Shown here: in pieces, positions 1 to 8,475 of the stretch
How the letters are laid out: the number at the start of each line of letters is the position of its first letter
Numbering within the stretch: the stretch's first letter is position 1
Assembly (NCBI RefSeq): GCF_001613165.1
Contig: NZ_BDBV01000089.1
Coordinates: 1-63,311 of the forward strand
DNA from: Nocardia mexicana NBRC 108244
GTDB taxonomy: Bacteria; Actinomycetota; Actinomycetes; Mycobacteriales; Mycobacteriaceae
DNA: 63,311 bases
Reading direction: 5' to 3'
Position numbers and translations under genes: made by a program
The notes under the pieces: model-generated
The model's database searches: none
What the model was told of the DNA's origin: nothing
The model's input: only the letters and a program-made list of their open reading frames with translations

Positions 1-1041
<1,041 letters not shown>

Positions 1042-1057
1042 GGCCCTGAACGACACG

Positions 1058-1089
1058 AAACCCGCTTCCGGATTTCCGGGGGCGGGTTT
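1058..1089 (+). terminator. Rho-independent terminator after gltA
   Basis: Inverted repeat with a 14-bp stem (AAACCCGC plus six more pairs, two of them G-T wobbles) and an ATTT loop, followed by a T-rich tail. It begins 16 bases after the citrate synthase stop codon and separates core metabolism from the RiPP island. Confidence 0.85.
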
Positions 1090-1141
1090 TTCGTGCGTTA
1101 TTCGGATTCTGTCTTCTCCAGGGCGCGACCGAGCAGGTGCC

Positions 1142-1345
1142 TTACACGGGCGGGAAGGTCTCCGCGCCGCCCGACATCGTGCAGCTGTACCCGACACTGC
1201 AGATGGTAGTCAGGTTGGTCGGCAAGTCATCGAACACCTCGAATGCGGTATTCCTGCTGAGCCCACCGACTTCCAGATAACTGCTGTATCCGACGAACAG
1301 GTCCACGAAGGCGGCACTACGCCTTTCCGATACCGGTGTCTGCAT
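1142..1345 (-). CDS. Candidate RiPP (class V lanthipeptide-like) precursor A1
   Basis: A 67-residue ORF starting at ATG with a good Shine-Dalgarno (AGGAGAA) a few bases upstream. Its N-terminal half carries the leader motif shared by all four small ORFs of the island: D15-L-F-V-G-Y20-S-S-Y23, then five residues and Leu29. The C-terminal half is a Ser/Thr/Cys/Gly-rich candidate core, LTTICSVGYSCTMSGG (45-60), with Cys49 and Cys55, ending AETFPPV. It does not end in Cys, so LanD decarboxylation would not apply to it. It is transcribed divergently from precursor A2 and is the most distal of the four. Precursor status is inferred from the leader motif, size, composition and context; no product is known. 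The true core boundary cannot be read from the sequence. Confidence 0.7.
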   Translation of the reverse strand: MQTPVSERRSAAFVDLFVGYSSYLEVGGLSRNTAFEVFDDLPTNLTTICSVGYSCTMSGGAETFPPV

Positions 1346-1654
1346 CGTCCGTTCTCCTGACAGGTGATAGATAGCGACAGCGGTAATCATGGACACCGAC
1401 GTCGAACCGGACAACCCGCACGCCAGTGCGTCAGGTATCGAGTACTGGTCAGCGAATCGCGAACAGCGTCCGACCCGGACATTCGACAGGGTTATGTTGG
1501 CCGCATGGCAGCGAGTGCGGGCCGACTTGTCCGGTCAGGACGATCCCGCTCTGTCGCCTACCTGCCGAATCGACACAATTCGGAGGCAGAGTCGTTGATT
1601 CATTTCAGCGAGCCTGCATATCGTGCGCGAGAAAGCCCACCGAAAGGAAATACC
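1346..1654. promoter_or_regulatory. Divergent promoter region between precursors A1 and A2
   Basis: About 309 bases with no credible gene. Small ORFs here lack ribosome-binding sites and have no recognisable composition. It must hold the start signals for the two divergent precursor genes. The only hexamer pair I can propose is the one listed at 1595-1622. No long repeat or operator palindrome stands out. Confidence 0.4.
1595..1622 (+). promoter_or_regulatory. Possible sigma70-type promoter for precursor A2
   Basis: TTGATT and CATATC separated by 16 bases, about 33 bases upstream of the A2 start. The -10 match is weak, so this is only a proposal. Confidence 0.25.
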
Positions 1655-1828
1655 TTGACCACGGATACCATTACCGCCGAGCTCATCGCGAACTATTCCG
1701 CCTACGCCGGTGTCGCGGATATGCGAATCGACACAGCGGCACACGAAGGCCGTATCACATATTCGGACCAGCCGGACTGCATGCATACCCAGACCACGAT
1801 CGCCTCGATCACCTCCTACACGATCTAG
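1655..1828 (+). CDS. Candidate RiPP (class V lanthipeptide-like) precursor A2
   Basis: A 57-residue ORF whose best start is TTG, preceded by AAAGGAA with correct spacing. The leader shows the island motif E9-L-I-A-N-Y14-S-A-Y17, then five residues and Met23, and closely resembles the leader of A3. The candidate core follows Gly32-Arg33: ITYSDQPDCMHT and then QTTIASITSYTI, very rich in Thr/Ser, with a single Cys (Cys42) and no C-terminal Cys. At most one thioether ring could form, leaving many Thr/Ser for dehydration or reduction. It ends before a perfect 16-bp hairpin and is convergent with the first enzyme operon. Precursor status is inferred from the leader, composition and position. The non-ATG start would make it easy to miss. 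Confidence 0.7.
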   Translation: MTTDTITAELIANYSAYAGVADMRIDTAAHEGRITYSDQPDCMHTQTTIASITSYTI

Positions 1829-1839
1829 GCGCACGACGC

Positions 1840-1876
1840 GCTGTGCGCAGCGGCCGTGGTGGCCGCTGCGCACAGC
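1840..1876. terminator. Bidirectional terminator between A2 and the first enzyme operon
   Basis: Perfect inverted repeat with a 16-bp stem GCTGTGCGCAGCGGCC and a 5-base loop. It sits between the stop codons of convergent genes (precursor A2 on + and the LLM reductase on -) and can serve both strands. Confidence 0.85.
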
Positions 1877-1888
1877 TCCGATCGCGTA

Positions 1889-2860
1889 TTAATTTGCCGC
1901 CGAGATATACGAGAGAATCTCGCCAAGATCATCCAGTGCGGCTTCCGGGCCTTCGGTAAAGTACGTACCCGCGACATTGATCACGATCTCGTCCACCCCC
2001 GCGTGTTGCCAGCGGTCGAGGCTTTCGGCGATATCCGCGGGCGATCCGTAGCAGTACACCCCTTCGGCAACAAGTTCCGCGGCCAGCCCCGGCACGTCCG
2101 ACCCCTGCGCATGAAGACCGGCGGCCTGCAGCATCTCGAGATAGTGCGTCTGCCTCAGATGCGCCCCGGCCGCCGTGACCGCCTGGTGCACCGGATCCCT
2201 CCCGCGCCGGGCTACCCCGGCGTGCACGACCGAGACCACCCTGGGTGCCACCCGTCCGGCACGATAAGCACCGGCCTCCAAGGCCGGAAGAATCCGCTCC
2301 CGGAGGTAGGTCGGCGGCGAGAGCCAGGTGATGGCGGTGTCCGCCACCTGCCCCGCGACCGACGCCATCCCCTCCCGCAGCACCCCGGCCCCCACCTCCA
2401 CCTCGGGTTGCGGATCCGCCGACGCCGTCAGCGCGCCATGCATCGTGACATAGCGCCCCTGGAATGCGAGCCGATCGCCGTCGAGAAGCGCTCGGACCAC
2501 GGTCAGATATTCGCGCATCGCCGTCAGTGGGCTTGCAAACGACCCGCCCCGCACCGACCTCACGAATCGCCTGGAGCCGCTGCCGAAACCCGCCACGTAG
2601 GCCGCGCCGATCAGGGTTGCGGCGGAGCGTGCCTCCATCGCCGCTTCGTAAGGATGGCGCAGAGAGGCGAGCGTGACCGCCGTTCCCGCCCGGAAAGCGA
2701 GACCCGAGCCTGCCAGATAACCGAAGACCTGATGCGGCTCTATATGGGTCATTTGCCCGAGCCACAGCCGGTGGGCCACGCCCGCGGCGACCAGGTCGCC
2801 GAATCTGCCGAGAATTCCCAGGTCCGAGACCGAGCCGGGGACGATGAGGGAAACCTTCAC
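1889..2860 (-). CDS. F420-dependent LLM-class oxidoreductase, set 1
   Basis: 323-residue luciferase-like (LLM) TIM-barrel flavin/F420 oxidoreductase. The start is GTG (VKVSLIVPG), overlapping the methyltransferase stop as GTGA, so the two are translationally coupled. It is paralogous to the LLM enzyme of set 2; both share RLWxGQ near residue 40, an RHPxEAAxxARSAA block, an EYLTxVRxLLDG block and an EVGAGVLRxxMA block. In lexapeptide-type class V lanthipeptides an F420H2-dependent LLM reductase converts dehydroalanine to D-alanine, and that is the likely role here (inference). It is the last gene of the operon precursor A3 - kinase - HopA1 - methyltransferase - LLM. An oxidising tailoring role is the main alternative. 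Confidence 0.8.
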   Translation of the reverse strand: MKVSLIVPGSVSDLGILGRFGDLVAAGVAHRLWLGQMTHIEPHQVFGYLAGSGLAFRAGTAVTLASLRHPYEAAMEARSAATLIGAAYVAGFGSGSRRFVRSVRGGSFASPLTAMREYLTVVRALLDGDRLAFQGRYVTMHGALTASADPQPEVEVGAGVLREGMASVAGQVADTAITWLSPPTYLRERILPALEAGAYRAGRVAPRVVSVVHAGVARRGRDPVHQAVTAAGAHLRQTHYLEMLQAAGLHAQGSDVPGLAAELVAEGVYCYGSPADIAESLDRWQHAGVDEIVINVAGTYFTEGPEAALDDLGEILSYISAAN

Positions 2861-3621
2861 CGTGCGGAGGTCTGGTCCAGTGCGAATACGCTGACCAGCC
2901 GGCCGGGCTCCGGCGGTACCGGTCCGCCGCCCCAATCCGACCAGCGATGAATCAGCTTCAGCCCGCTGTTCAGGGCCATCAGATCAAGTTCCGAAGGCCA
3001 GGCGAAGCGAAAGAATTCGTTCACTACCCGAATGCCCTGCGGTCCGATGATCGAATGAGCATACACACATTCCTGCGACAGGTGTCTTCGATAACTTGTC
3101 GTCACCATGAAATGACTGTCATCCGAATTGCGCGCCCCGATCGGCTCACCGTTCTCCCGATGCGGGATGACCCCCGGCCACGTCGTCTCGATATACAGCC
3201 GTCCATCGGGATTCAAGTGCGCCGCGCTGCATCGCATTGCGGCGGTCTGCTGCGCCTGACTCGGCAGGGCGAACAAGCCGTCGCTGAAACAGGTGATCGC
3301 ATCGAATTCGATTCCGAGATCGAATGAACTCATATCCCCCTGGTGCACGACGATGTCGGCCGACTCCTGATTCTTCAGTAGTTGGCGAATCATGTCCTCG
3401 GATATCTCCAGGCCGTGAACCTTCAGGCCTTGTCTCGCCAACGCGAGGCCCATTCGACCGGTCCCGATCCCCAATTCCAGCACCGTACCGCCCGGGTGAG
3501 TTGCGGCCAGGGCCGATGCCACCCTGTCGCAATCCGGCGTCGGGGGATAGAGCATGTCATAGAGATCCGCAATGCCACGTCCATAACTTGCCGCGTCGAA
3601 CCCAGATTCGGAATCGTTCAT
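2857..3621 (-). CDS. Class I SAM-dependent methyltransferase
   Basis: 254-residue Rossmann-fold methyltransferase. Motif I is VLELGIGTGR (47-56), followed by an acidic residue ending strand 2 (HGLEIS) and a motif with Gly-Asp-Met (VVHQGDMSSF), consistent with a SAM pocket. ATG overlaps the HopA1 stop as TGATG, and its own stop overlaps the next GTG start, so it is tightly coupled in the operon. Class V clusters commonly contain a methyltransferase that dimethylates the exposed N-terminus of the core; that is the likely job here (inference). Set 2 has no methyltransferase, so this enzyme may serve all four peptides. Confidence 0.8.
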   Translation of the reverse strand: MNDSESGFDAASYGRGIADLYDMLYPPTPDCDRVASALAATHPGGTVLELGIGTGRMGLALARQGLKVHGLEISEDMIRQLLKNQESADIVVHQGDMSSFDLGIEFDAITCFSDGLFALPSQAQQTAAMRCSAAHLNPDGRLYIETTWPGVIPHRENGEPIGARNSDDSHFMVTTSYRRHLSQECVYAHSIIGPQGIRVVNEFFRFAWPSELDLMALNSGLKLIHRWSDWGGGPVPPEPGRLVSVFALDQTSAR

Positions 3622-4604
3622 CACGCCGAGCCTTCCTGGTAGTCCTCGATATTCTCGGCCGGAACGCCGGGATTGATATTTGCCTCGGCCATGGCGGCTT
3701 GCACCCGATGGTCGATCGGGGACGAACTGCGCCCGTCGAGCACACCTGTTGCCACAGCGAAAGCGCGGTGCTCGCCGAAACTCATTCGGGATATGTACGG
3801 TCGCCGATCCCTCGCCTGCGAAGCCGTGGCCACTCCGGCGGCAAGGCGTTTGCCGAACACAGAGGTACGTTCCCACAACGGCAGGTTGGCGCTCTGCTCG
3901 ATCAGCCGCTGCCGCAACGCAACCGCAGGGTCGCCGGAACCGAATACAGGAGCTGAGCCCAGGTAGACGACCAAGGCGTCCGTACGGGGATACAGACGGT
4001 CCGCCGACGCTACCTTGGCCCGGTACGGGAGCGCCGAACTCTCCAGCACGGCTACTACGGCCCGCCACACCGCCACGGCATCATCAAAGCTCGCGATCGA
4101 AAAGTAGATTCGTGAGCCGGGGGTAGCGCCCTGCAGGCCCCCGTCGGACCCATAGATCAGTAAATACCCCGGGGACAGCACCGGACGAACAGCCGGAACT
4201 TTCACTCGAGCCAAACCCTGATCTTCGTCCGACCAGACGACCGAACGGGATCCTATGCGCACCCTGACGCCGTCGATCGCCACCAGTATCCCGTCCGACC
4301 CGAACCCGCCGAAATCTGTTTCGACGACGGGGGAAACAAGAGAAGTCGTCGCATGCGGGATCGACGCGATCAGCCTCTTCTCGTATTCCGGATTCCTGCC
4401 CGGCGTGCCACCCCGCCGACGGTCGCCGATTCCGGTATGCCAATGCCGGTAGATATGGTTGGCCAGTATCTGTCGCAACTCACGCTCGGTGCGGGCCGAC
4501 AGCTCGATTCCATCGACGCCGACCGAGGCGGCACCGGGCCGATAGTCGACCGAGGCCAACCGCTCCGACAGCACCCACGGCAGCGGAGCGCTGTTGTTCG
4601 TCAT
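3621..4604 (-). CDS. HopA1-domain protein (LanY-type lyase), set 1
   Basis: 327-residue protein homologous to the HopA1 protein of set 2. The shared blocks are YRAKVASADRLYPRTDALVV (194-213), a TSVFGKR segment (247-253) and SFGEHR (275-280). HopA1-domain proteins accompany APH-fold kinases in class V lanthipeptide and thioviridamide-type clusters, where they are assigned the phospho-Ser/Thr lyase step that makes dehydroamino acids. ATG overlaps the kinase stop as ATGA. The partner kinase of this set looks defective, so this lyase may act on peptides phosphorylated by the set 2 kinase. Family assignment is firm; the reaction is inferred from described pathways. Confidence 0.8.
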   Translation of the reverse strand: MTNNSAPLPWVLSERLASVDYRPGAASVGVDGIELSARTERELRQILANHIYRHWHTGIGDRRRGGTPGRNPEYEKRLIASIPHATTSLVSPVVETDFGGFGSDGILVAIDGVRVRIGSRSVVWSDEDQGLARVKVPAVRPVLSPGYLLIYGSDGGLQGATPGSRIYFSIASFDDAVAVWRAVVAVLESSALPYRAKVASADRLYPRTDALVVYLGSAPVFGSGDPAVALRQRLIEQSANLPLWERTSVFGKRLAAGVATASQARDRRPYISRMSFGEHRAFAVATGVLDGRSSSPIDHRVQAAMAEANINPGVPAENIEDYQEGSA

Positions 4605-5395
4605 AATTGCACCAGCCCCAGCGTGTCACGGTAGTCTCGAGGCGACAGCAACAAACCACGGGATATCCCTGCGATGCAGCGGTATATACTCAACAATCGA
4701 TTGCGATACGTATTTTCGGCCAACATGCGCTCGAACATGTGCCAACCCGCCCAGGAAACTGTCCGCACAGCGACACCGTTCGTCCAGCCGTGCAAGTCCA
4801 GCCGTGCCGCCGGCAACGTCAGATTATCGATGTAGGAGGACCAGAACTCGACCATGACCTCCGACCGGTCCTGAAGCTGCAGGAATCCTCGTTCGATAAT
4901 ATCTCTATCGTCGAAATCGACGTCCATGGAAAAGGTGCCGTCGACATCTTTGATTATCGATAGCAGCGCCCAATAGACGATATCCCCTAGAAAACGTCCC
5001 AGATCGCGGGCGGGATCCCCCGATCCGGAACTGTGAAGTTCTGTGACGACGTCTCCCTCGCCGGTCAGGTGGATATTCTCCAGCCGCAGGTCTCCATGCA
5101 GCGGCACCGGCTCGAGCTGCCGTTCTCCGGCCGCAAATTCCAGCAGACTGCGGCATAACGGCCGGTCTCCGTGTAGCAGGGACCACACCTCCAACTCGGC
5201 CCGACTGGCCGATGCCCAGCGCTCGGCGTCGAGCCCGAGCACGAGGTCGACCGGGACACATCGCGGCACGCCCTGATCATTAGGCTCTCCGGCGGCCGAT
5301 TCCGAGTGCAGTCTCGCGACAGCCCGCCCCACCGCCTGCGCGTGCCGAGAGGTCAGCCCGCGCTTGTTCGCCATATCGGCGAGATTCGTGAACAT
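4601..5395 (-). CDS. APH-fold kinase-like protein lacking its N-lobe, set 1
   Basis: 264 residues, against 375 for the set 2 kinase. Similarity begins at the C-lobe; the ATP-binding N-lobe with its Lys is absent. The frame is closed by a stop about 15 codons upstream and the precursor A3 gene lies just beyond, so no N-lobe is hidden nearby. The catalytic loop HGDLRLEN (100-107) is intact. Where set 2 has the metal-binding Asp in LTDWEEF, this protein has TELHSS, with Glu119 in place of Asp. The C-terminal AGWHMFERML region matches set 2. No Shine-Dalgarno is obvious, but a hairpin precedes it. It is either a decayed kinase or a scaffold that works with the intact kinase. It heads the coupled run into HopA1. 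Confidence 0.7.
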   Translation of the reverse strand: MFTNLADMANKRGLTSRHAQAVGRAVARLHSESAAGEPNDQGVPRCVPVDLVLGLDAERWASASRAELEVWSLLHGDRPLCRSLLEFAAGERQLEPVPLHGDLRLENIHLTGEGDVVTELHSSGSGDPARDLGRFLGDIVYWALLSIIKDVDGTFSMDVDFDDRDIIERGFLQLQDRSEVMVEFWSSYIDNLTLPAARLDLHGWTNGVAVRTVSWAGWHMFERMLAENTYRNRLLSIYRCIAGISRGLLLSPRDYRDTLGLVQL

Positions 5396-5428
5396 TGTCG
5401 ATAACCGTTGACAGCCGCACCCGATGCC

Positions 5429-5477
5429 GCCGCTGCGGCAGAAATTCGTCGAAATTCACGAAAATCGCCGCAGCGGC
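5429..5477. promoter_or_regulatory. Hairpin between precursor A3 and the kinase-like gene
   Basis: Perfect 11-bp inverted repeat (GCCGCTGCGGC at 5429-5439 and its complement at 5467-5477) with an AT-rich 27-base loop, lying in the 120-base gap between the A3 stop and the kinase-like start. Such hairpins after a precursor gene act as partial terminators or RNA-end stabilisers, giving more precursor than enzyme. There is no U-tract. Confidence 0.6.
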
Positions 5478-5515
5478 CGCTCGGTTTCCGGCTATTACTC
5501 AGCCGTAGGTTCCGA

Positions 5516-5683
5516 TCAGCAGCTGTGATCGAAGGTGTTGTCCACCGACACGGCGGAGATGGCCGACCCCGCGGAAATGCATGCAGGCGACGTCCGGGTG
5601 GCGCCGTCCGACATAGCCGACTGGCTGAGCTCCGAGGCGTTGGTGTAGGACCGGTAGTTTGCGATCAGGTCGCGAGTGGTCAT
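5516..5683 (-). CDS. Candidate RiPP (class V lanthipeptide-like) precursor A3, ending in Cys
   Basis: A 55-residue ORF, preceded by AAGGAAG a few bases before ATG. Leader motif D5-L-I-A-N-Y10-R-S-Y13, five residues, Leu19; the first 13 residues closely match A2. After Arg30 comes a candidate core TSPACISAGSAISAVSV (31-47) followed by DNTFDHSC. It has Cys35 and a C-terminal Cys55. The final T-x4-C spacing resembles the aminovinyl-cysteine rings of thioviridamide-like and class V peptides, so Cys55 is the natural substrate of the LanD flavoprotein at 9616-10221. It is the first gene of the set 1 operon. This is the island's most canonical precursor. The structural proposal is inference. Confidence 0.85.
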   Translation of the reverse strand: MTTRDLIANYRSYTNASELSQSAMSDGATRTSPACISAGSAISAVSVDNTFDHSC

Positions 5684-5854
5684 CAGACTTCCTTACTCTG
5701 GATCGAACCCGACCCGATGGGTCAGGGCCACTATGTCGTGGCAGAAACGATCTTCTGCAATGGAAGTACGGTGAGCAACCGCCGTCGACATCGAGACCGG
5801 CGAAATTGCAGGAATTCGCGCATTCACGGACGTCCGGTCCGGATATCTACCGTG
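5684..5854 (-). promoter_or_regulatory. Upstream region of precursor A3
   Basis: 171 bases between the membrane-protein stop and A3 with no credible gene. It probably carries the A3 promoter. I see no convincing -35/-10 pair, only the A3 ribosome-binding site at its end. Confidence 0.3.
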
Positions 5855-6319
5855 CTATTCGGAGCCGTCCTCTTCGTCATCTCCGGTTATGATCGACGAT
5901 ACATAGACAGTAGGTGCCAAGGCAGCCAGTACCATCAGACTCAGCAACAGACCGCCGGACCGCGACAGCAGCTCCTCGGCATTCGTCCGGTCGAGGTTGC
6001 CTCCGATTACCAGCACGACCGCAAATCCCGACCCGAGCGTCAGAGCTACGAATTGCCCCCACCATGCAGATCGGTTGCGCAACATGAGGTCGCGCTCATC
6101 GAGCACCTTCTCGGTGGAGTCGGCTATCGCTCGCGTACGTTTTCTGGCAATCACCCACAGCCCGGAGACGGCCAGTAGGAATACCCACCAGACGACCGAC
6201 GACAGGGGGTTCTCCTCGAACGCCGCCGTCACGCAGAGAAGCACTCCGCTCGCGGCCAGAAGAATACTCAGCCAGTGCGGCCTGCCCCGATACAGGCCGC
6301 CGTCATTGTCTTCTATCAT
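5855..6319 (-). CDS. Four-TM membrane protein next to an HTH regulator
   Basis: 154 residues with four hydrophobic segments at roughly 17-35, 41-58, 87-107 and 122-145. A basic stretch (ARKRTRAIADSTEKVLDERD) lies between the second and third, and the tail is acidic (DDEEDGSE). It lies 28 bases after the HTH gene. Small XRE regulators paired with a small multi-TM protein of this shape are common beside ABC exporters in Gram-positive bacteria. A role in sensing or in self-protection against the peptide product is plausible but not shown. I do not recognise a named family with confidence. Confidence 0.65.
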   Translation of the reverse strand: MIEDNDGGLYRGRPHWLSILLAASGVLLCVTAAFEENPLSSVVWWVFLLAVSGLWVIARKRTRAIADSTEKVLDERDLMLRNRSAWWGQFVALTLGSGFAVVLVIGGNLDRTNAEELLSRSGGLLLSLMVLAALAPTVYVSSIITGDDEEDGSE

Positions 6320-6347
6320 CCGCCCCTCCGCGCTGGTTCAGAACTCA

Positions 6348-6542
6348 TCAATCCGCCAGACCGAAAACCTGATCCAGCTGAGTATCCAGCGCTTCACATA
6401 TCATCAGCGCGAGATACAGACTGGGTGAATACTGTCCGCGTTCGAGGGCACCGATCGTCTGAACATTGACTTCGACCGCTTCGGCCAGCTCGGCGCGGGA
6501 AACACCCTGTGCGGTACGGATCTCACGCAGGAGGTTGTACAT
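6348..6542 (-). CDS. Small XRE/Cro-type HTH regulator
   Basis: 64 residues from the internal ATG (MYNLLREIRTAQGVSRAELA); the upstream in-frame extension is Arg-rich and unlikely. The whole protein is one helix-turn-helix: SRAELAEAVEVNVQTIGALE is the HTH core, followed by RGQYSPSLYLALMICEALDT. This is the size and shape of YozG-like regulators found in ABC-transporter and bacteriocin operons. It sits between the exporter genes and the membrane protein on the same strand and probably regulates the exporter/immunity module. No operator was identified. Confidence 0.75.
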   Translation of the reverse strand: MYNLLREIRTAQGVSRAELAEAVEVNVQTIGALERGQYSPSLYLALMICEALDTQLDQVFGLAD

Positions 6543-6620
6543 CGGACGGCGTCTCGGCCTCGCAACAGGCACTGGGTAGCAGCCTCCTCACATCCCGACC
6601 GACCGGCGTCGCCACCCGAA

Positions 6621-7430
6621 CTACGATCTTGGCTCCCACCGAAGATAGCTGGTGGCCAGGAACCAGCACAACGCGGTCCAGGCGAGGATCACGAGGGCGG
6701 GTTGCCAGGCATGGCCGAATGTTCCCGCGAACGAGACGATCTCGCCGGAACGGGTGCGGCCTTCCCATCCCAACCGTGTCAACTCGACGGCCGGTGCGAG
6801 CGGGGTGTAGGGCAGCAGCACCCGAATACCCTCCGGGAATCCGGAAGTCTGGAACCCGGCACCGAACATGCAGACGAGGACTACCGGAAGACTGGTTATC
6901 TGCGCGGCCTCCGCGGTGCGAGTGAACAAGGAAGTCACCAGCGCCAGCGCAACGAACAGAACCACCGAACTCGGCACGACCGCGAGCAGCAGCAGAATGT
7001 TGGCGGGACTCCGACCCAGCAACAGAAATCCGAGCCCGGCCGATACCACCGCGATCGCGGTGGCTATGACGAATCCCGGTGCCGCTATCGACAGCAGGAT
7101 CTCCGAATCCGAACATTCACCGGTCCGCAGCCGTTTCAGCACCAGATCTTCCCGCCGCGACACATAGGCGGCCAGCATATTGTAATAGATCACGAAAATC
7201 ATTGTCAGCGCCATCGAGATGGCCATGAACAGCGACAGCGTCTCACCGTCCAATTTGCCATTGATTTTCATAGGCGCCAGTAGCAGGATCGGTAGCATCG
7301 GGAAGACGACAGCGTTGAATATCAGCAGCTTGTTGCGACGCAACAGGACGAACTCCGCGCCACCCAGCGCCGCTATCCGGCGGAGGCCGCGGCGCGGCGT
7401 CCTCTCGATCGGCTTCGGACTGACGGTCAC
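6621..7430 (-). CDS. ABC-2 type exporter permease
   Basis: 269 residues with about six hydrophobic segments and no ATPase motif, typical of ABC-2 permeases of drug and lantibiotic exporters. Its start overlaps the end of the ATPase gene by 4 bases, so the two form one transporter. It is central in the island between the two enzyme sets and is the only transporter there, so export of the mature peptides, or self-resistance, is its likely role (inference). Confidence 0.85.
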   Translation of the reverse strand: MTVSPKPIERTPRRGLRRIAALGGAEFVLLRRNKLLIFNAVVFPMLPILLLAPMKINGKLDGETLSLFMAISMALTMIFVIYYNMLAAYVSRREDLVLKRLRTGECSDSEILLSIAAPGFVIATAIAVVSAGLGFLLLGRSPANILLLLAVVPSSVVLFVALALVTSLFTRTAEAAQITSLPVVLVCMFGAGFQTSGFPEGIRVLLPYTPLAPAVELTRLGWEGRTRSGEIVSFAGTFGHAWQPALVILAWTALCWFLATSYLRWEPRS

Positions 7431-8359
7431 GACATCACCTCGGCGGGTCTATCGGTCGATGATTCGGCGAGGGACAGGAAGATCGACTCCAACGATGCCG
7501 GTGTCGCCTCCAGGGATGACAGCGAGATGGAGTTCTCCCGCGCCCAGATCAGCAGGTCGGTCAGGGTCTCCTGCAATGCGTCCGTCTCGACGACGACGTC
7601 CCCGTTCTCGCTCGAACACTGCCCGGTGAGCCGGGCGGGAATCACGACTCCGGGCTCGCGGAACCTGATTCGAGCAGGGTACGACGCAATCACATCTTCG
7701 ACCGCCCCCTCGCGCACGATCACGCCGCCGTGCATGATGGCCAGCCGTTTCGCCAGCTGCTCGGCCTCGTCGAGATAGTGCGTAGTCAGCAGCACCGTGG
7801 CGCCTTCATCACGAAGACGTCGAATCAGCTCCCAGGTGTTGCGACGGCTTTCCGGATCGAGCCCCGTGGTCGGCTCGTCCAGGAATATCACGTCTGGCCT
7901 GTTGAGCACGGTGAGAGCAAGATCGAGCCGGCGGCGCTCGCCGCCCGACAGCTGCCTGACCGGCGTATCCTTCCGGTGCTCGATTCCCACCATCTCGATG
8001 ACGGTGGCGGCGGGTAACGGCCCGGACAGCGTCTTCGCCCACATGGAGATCGTTTCCGCCACGGTCAGATCAGGTGAGAACCCGCCCTCCTGCAGCATGA
8101 TTCCGATGTAGGGCCGCAGCTCACGCCGCTCGGCCCAAGGATCCATTCCGAGTATTCGGACAGACCCGAAGGACGGCTTCGCCAAACCCTCGAGTACCTC
8201 GAGGGTCGACGTCTTACCTGCACCATTGGTTCCCAATAGTGCGAATATTTCTCCCGGCCCGACGGAGATACTGACGCCGCGCACGGCCTCGTATCCACCC
8301 GCATATCGACGACCGACATCCCGGGCCTCGACAGCCGTATCGTCAGCTCTTCTTGGCAT
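7427..8359 (-). CDS. ABC exporter ATP-binding protein
   Basis: 310 residues from ATG at 8359; a GTG at 8368 is an alternative. Walker A is GTNGAGKTS (43-51), signature LSGGERRR, Walker B VIFLDEPTTGLD, and H-loop TTHYLDEAEQL. It is a DrrA/CcmA-like ATPase with a C-terminal extension of about 90 residues, as in antibiotic exporters. It overlaps the permease by 4 bases, and its start lies inside the end of a 27-codon membrane mini-gene, so translation of the three is probably coupled. It powers the island's exporter. Confidence 0.9.
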   Translation of the reverse strand: MPRRADDTAVEARDVGRRYAGGYEAVRGVSISVGPGEIFALLGTNGAGKTSTLEVLEGLAKPSFGSVRILGMDPWAERRELRPYIGIMLQEGGFSPDLTVAETISMWAKTLSGPLPAATVIEMVGIEHRKDTPVRQLSGGERRRLDLALTVLNRPDVIFLDEPTTGLDPESRRNTWELIRRLRDEGATVLLTTHYLDEAEQLAKRLAIMHGGVIVREGAVEDVIASYPARIRFREPGVVIPARLTGQCSSENGDVVVETDALQETLTDLLIWARENSISLSSLEATPASLESIFLSLAESSTDRPAEVMS

Positions 8360-8426
8360 TCTGCACACCGAGGTATATCGCGAAGGCCAACAGCAATCCG
8401 ACTACCGCAATCAAGACAGCACTCAT
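8343..8426 (-). CDS. 27-residue single-TM mini-protein overlapping the exporter ATPase
   Basis: ATG with a good ribosome-binding site (TAGGAGAG). The product is one hydrophobic helix (SAVLIAVVGLLLAFAIYLGV) with a short basic tail (QNAKKS). Its last codons overlap the start of the ATPase gene in another frame, which suggests translational coupling. It may be a small transporter subunit, an immunity peptide, or a translated leader that drives ATPase translation. Function unknown. Confidence 0.55.
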   Translation of the reverse strand: MSAVLIAVVGLLLAFAIYLGVQNAKKS

Positions 8427-8475
8427 CGAACTCTCCTACTATGTATAGAATGGATTCAAGTCACTCGAGAGATGA

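Noticed and set aside
1389..1598. 69-codon plus-strand ORF between the A1 and A2 precursors
   Set aside because: No ribosome-binding site and no leader motif or plausible domain; lies in a promoter region.
5396..5515. Frameshifted N-lobe of the set 1 kinase
   Set aside because: Only about 120 bases lie before the precursor gene and the in-frame extension ends at a stop after about 15 codons; no kinase N-lobe sequence is encoded.
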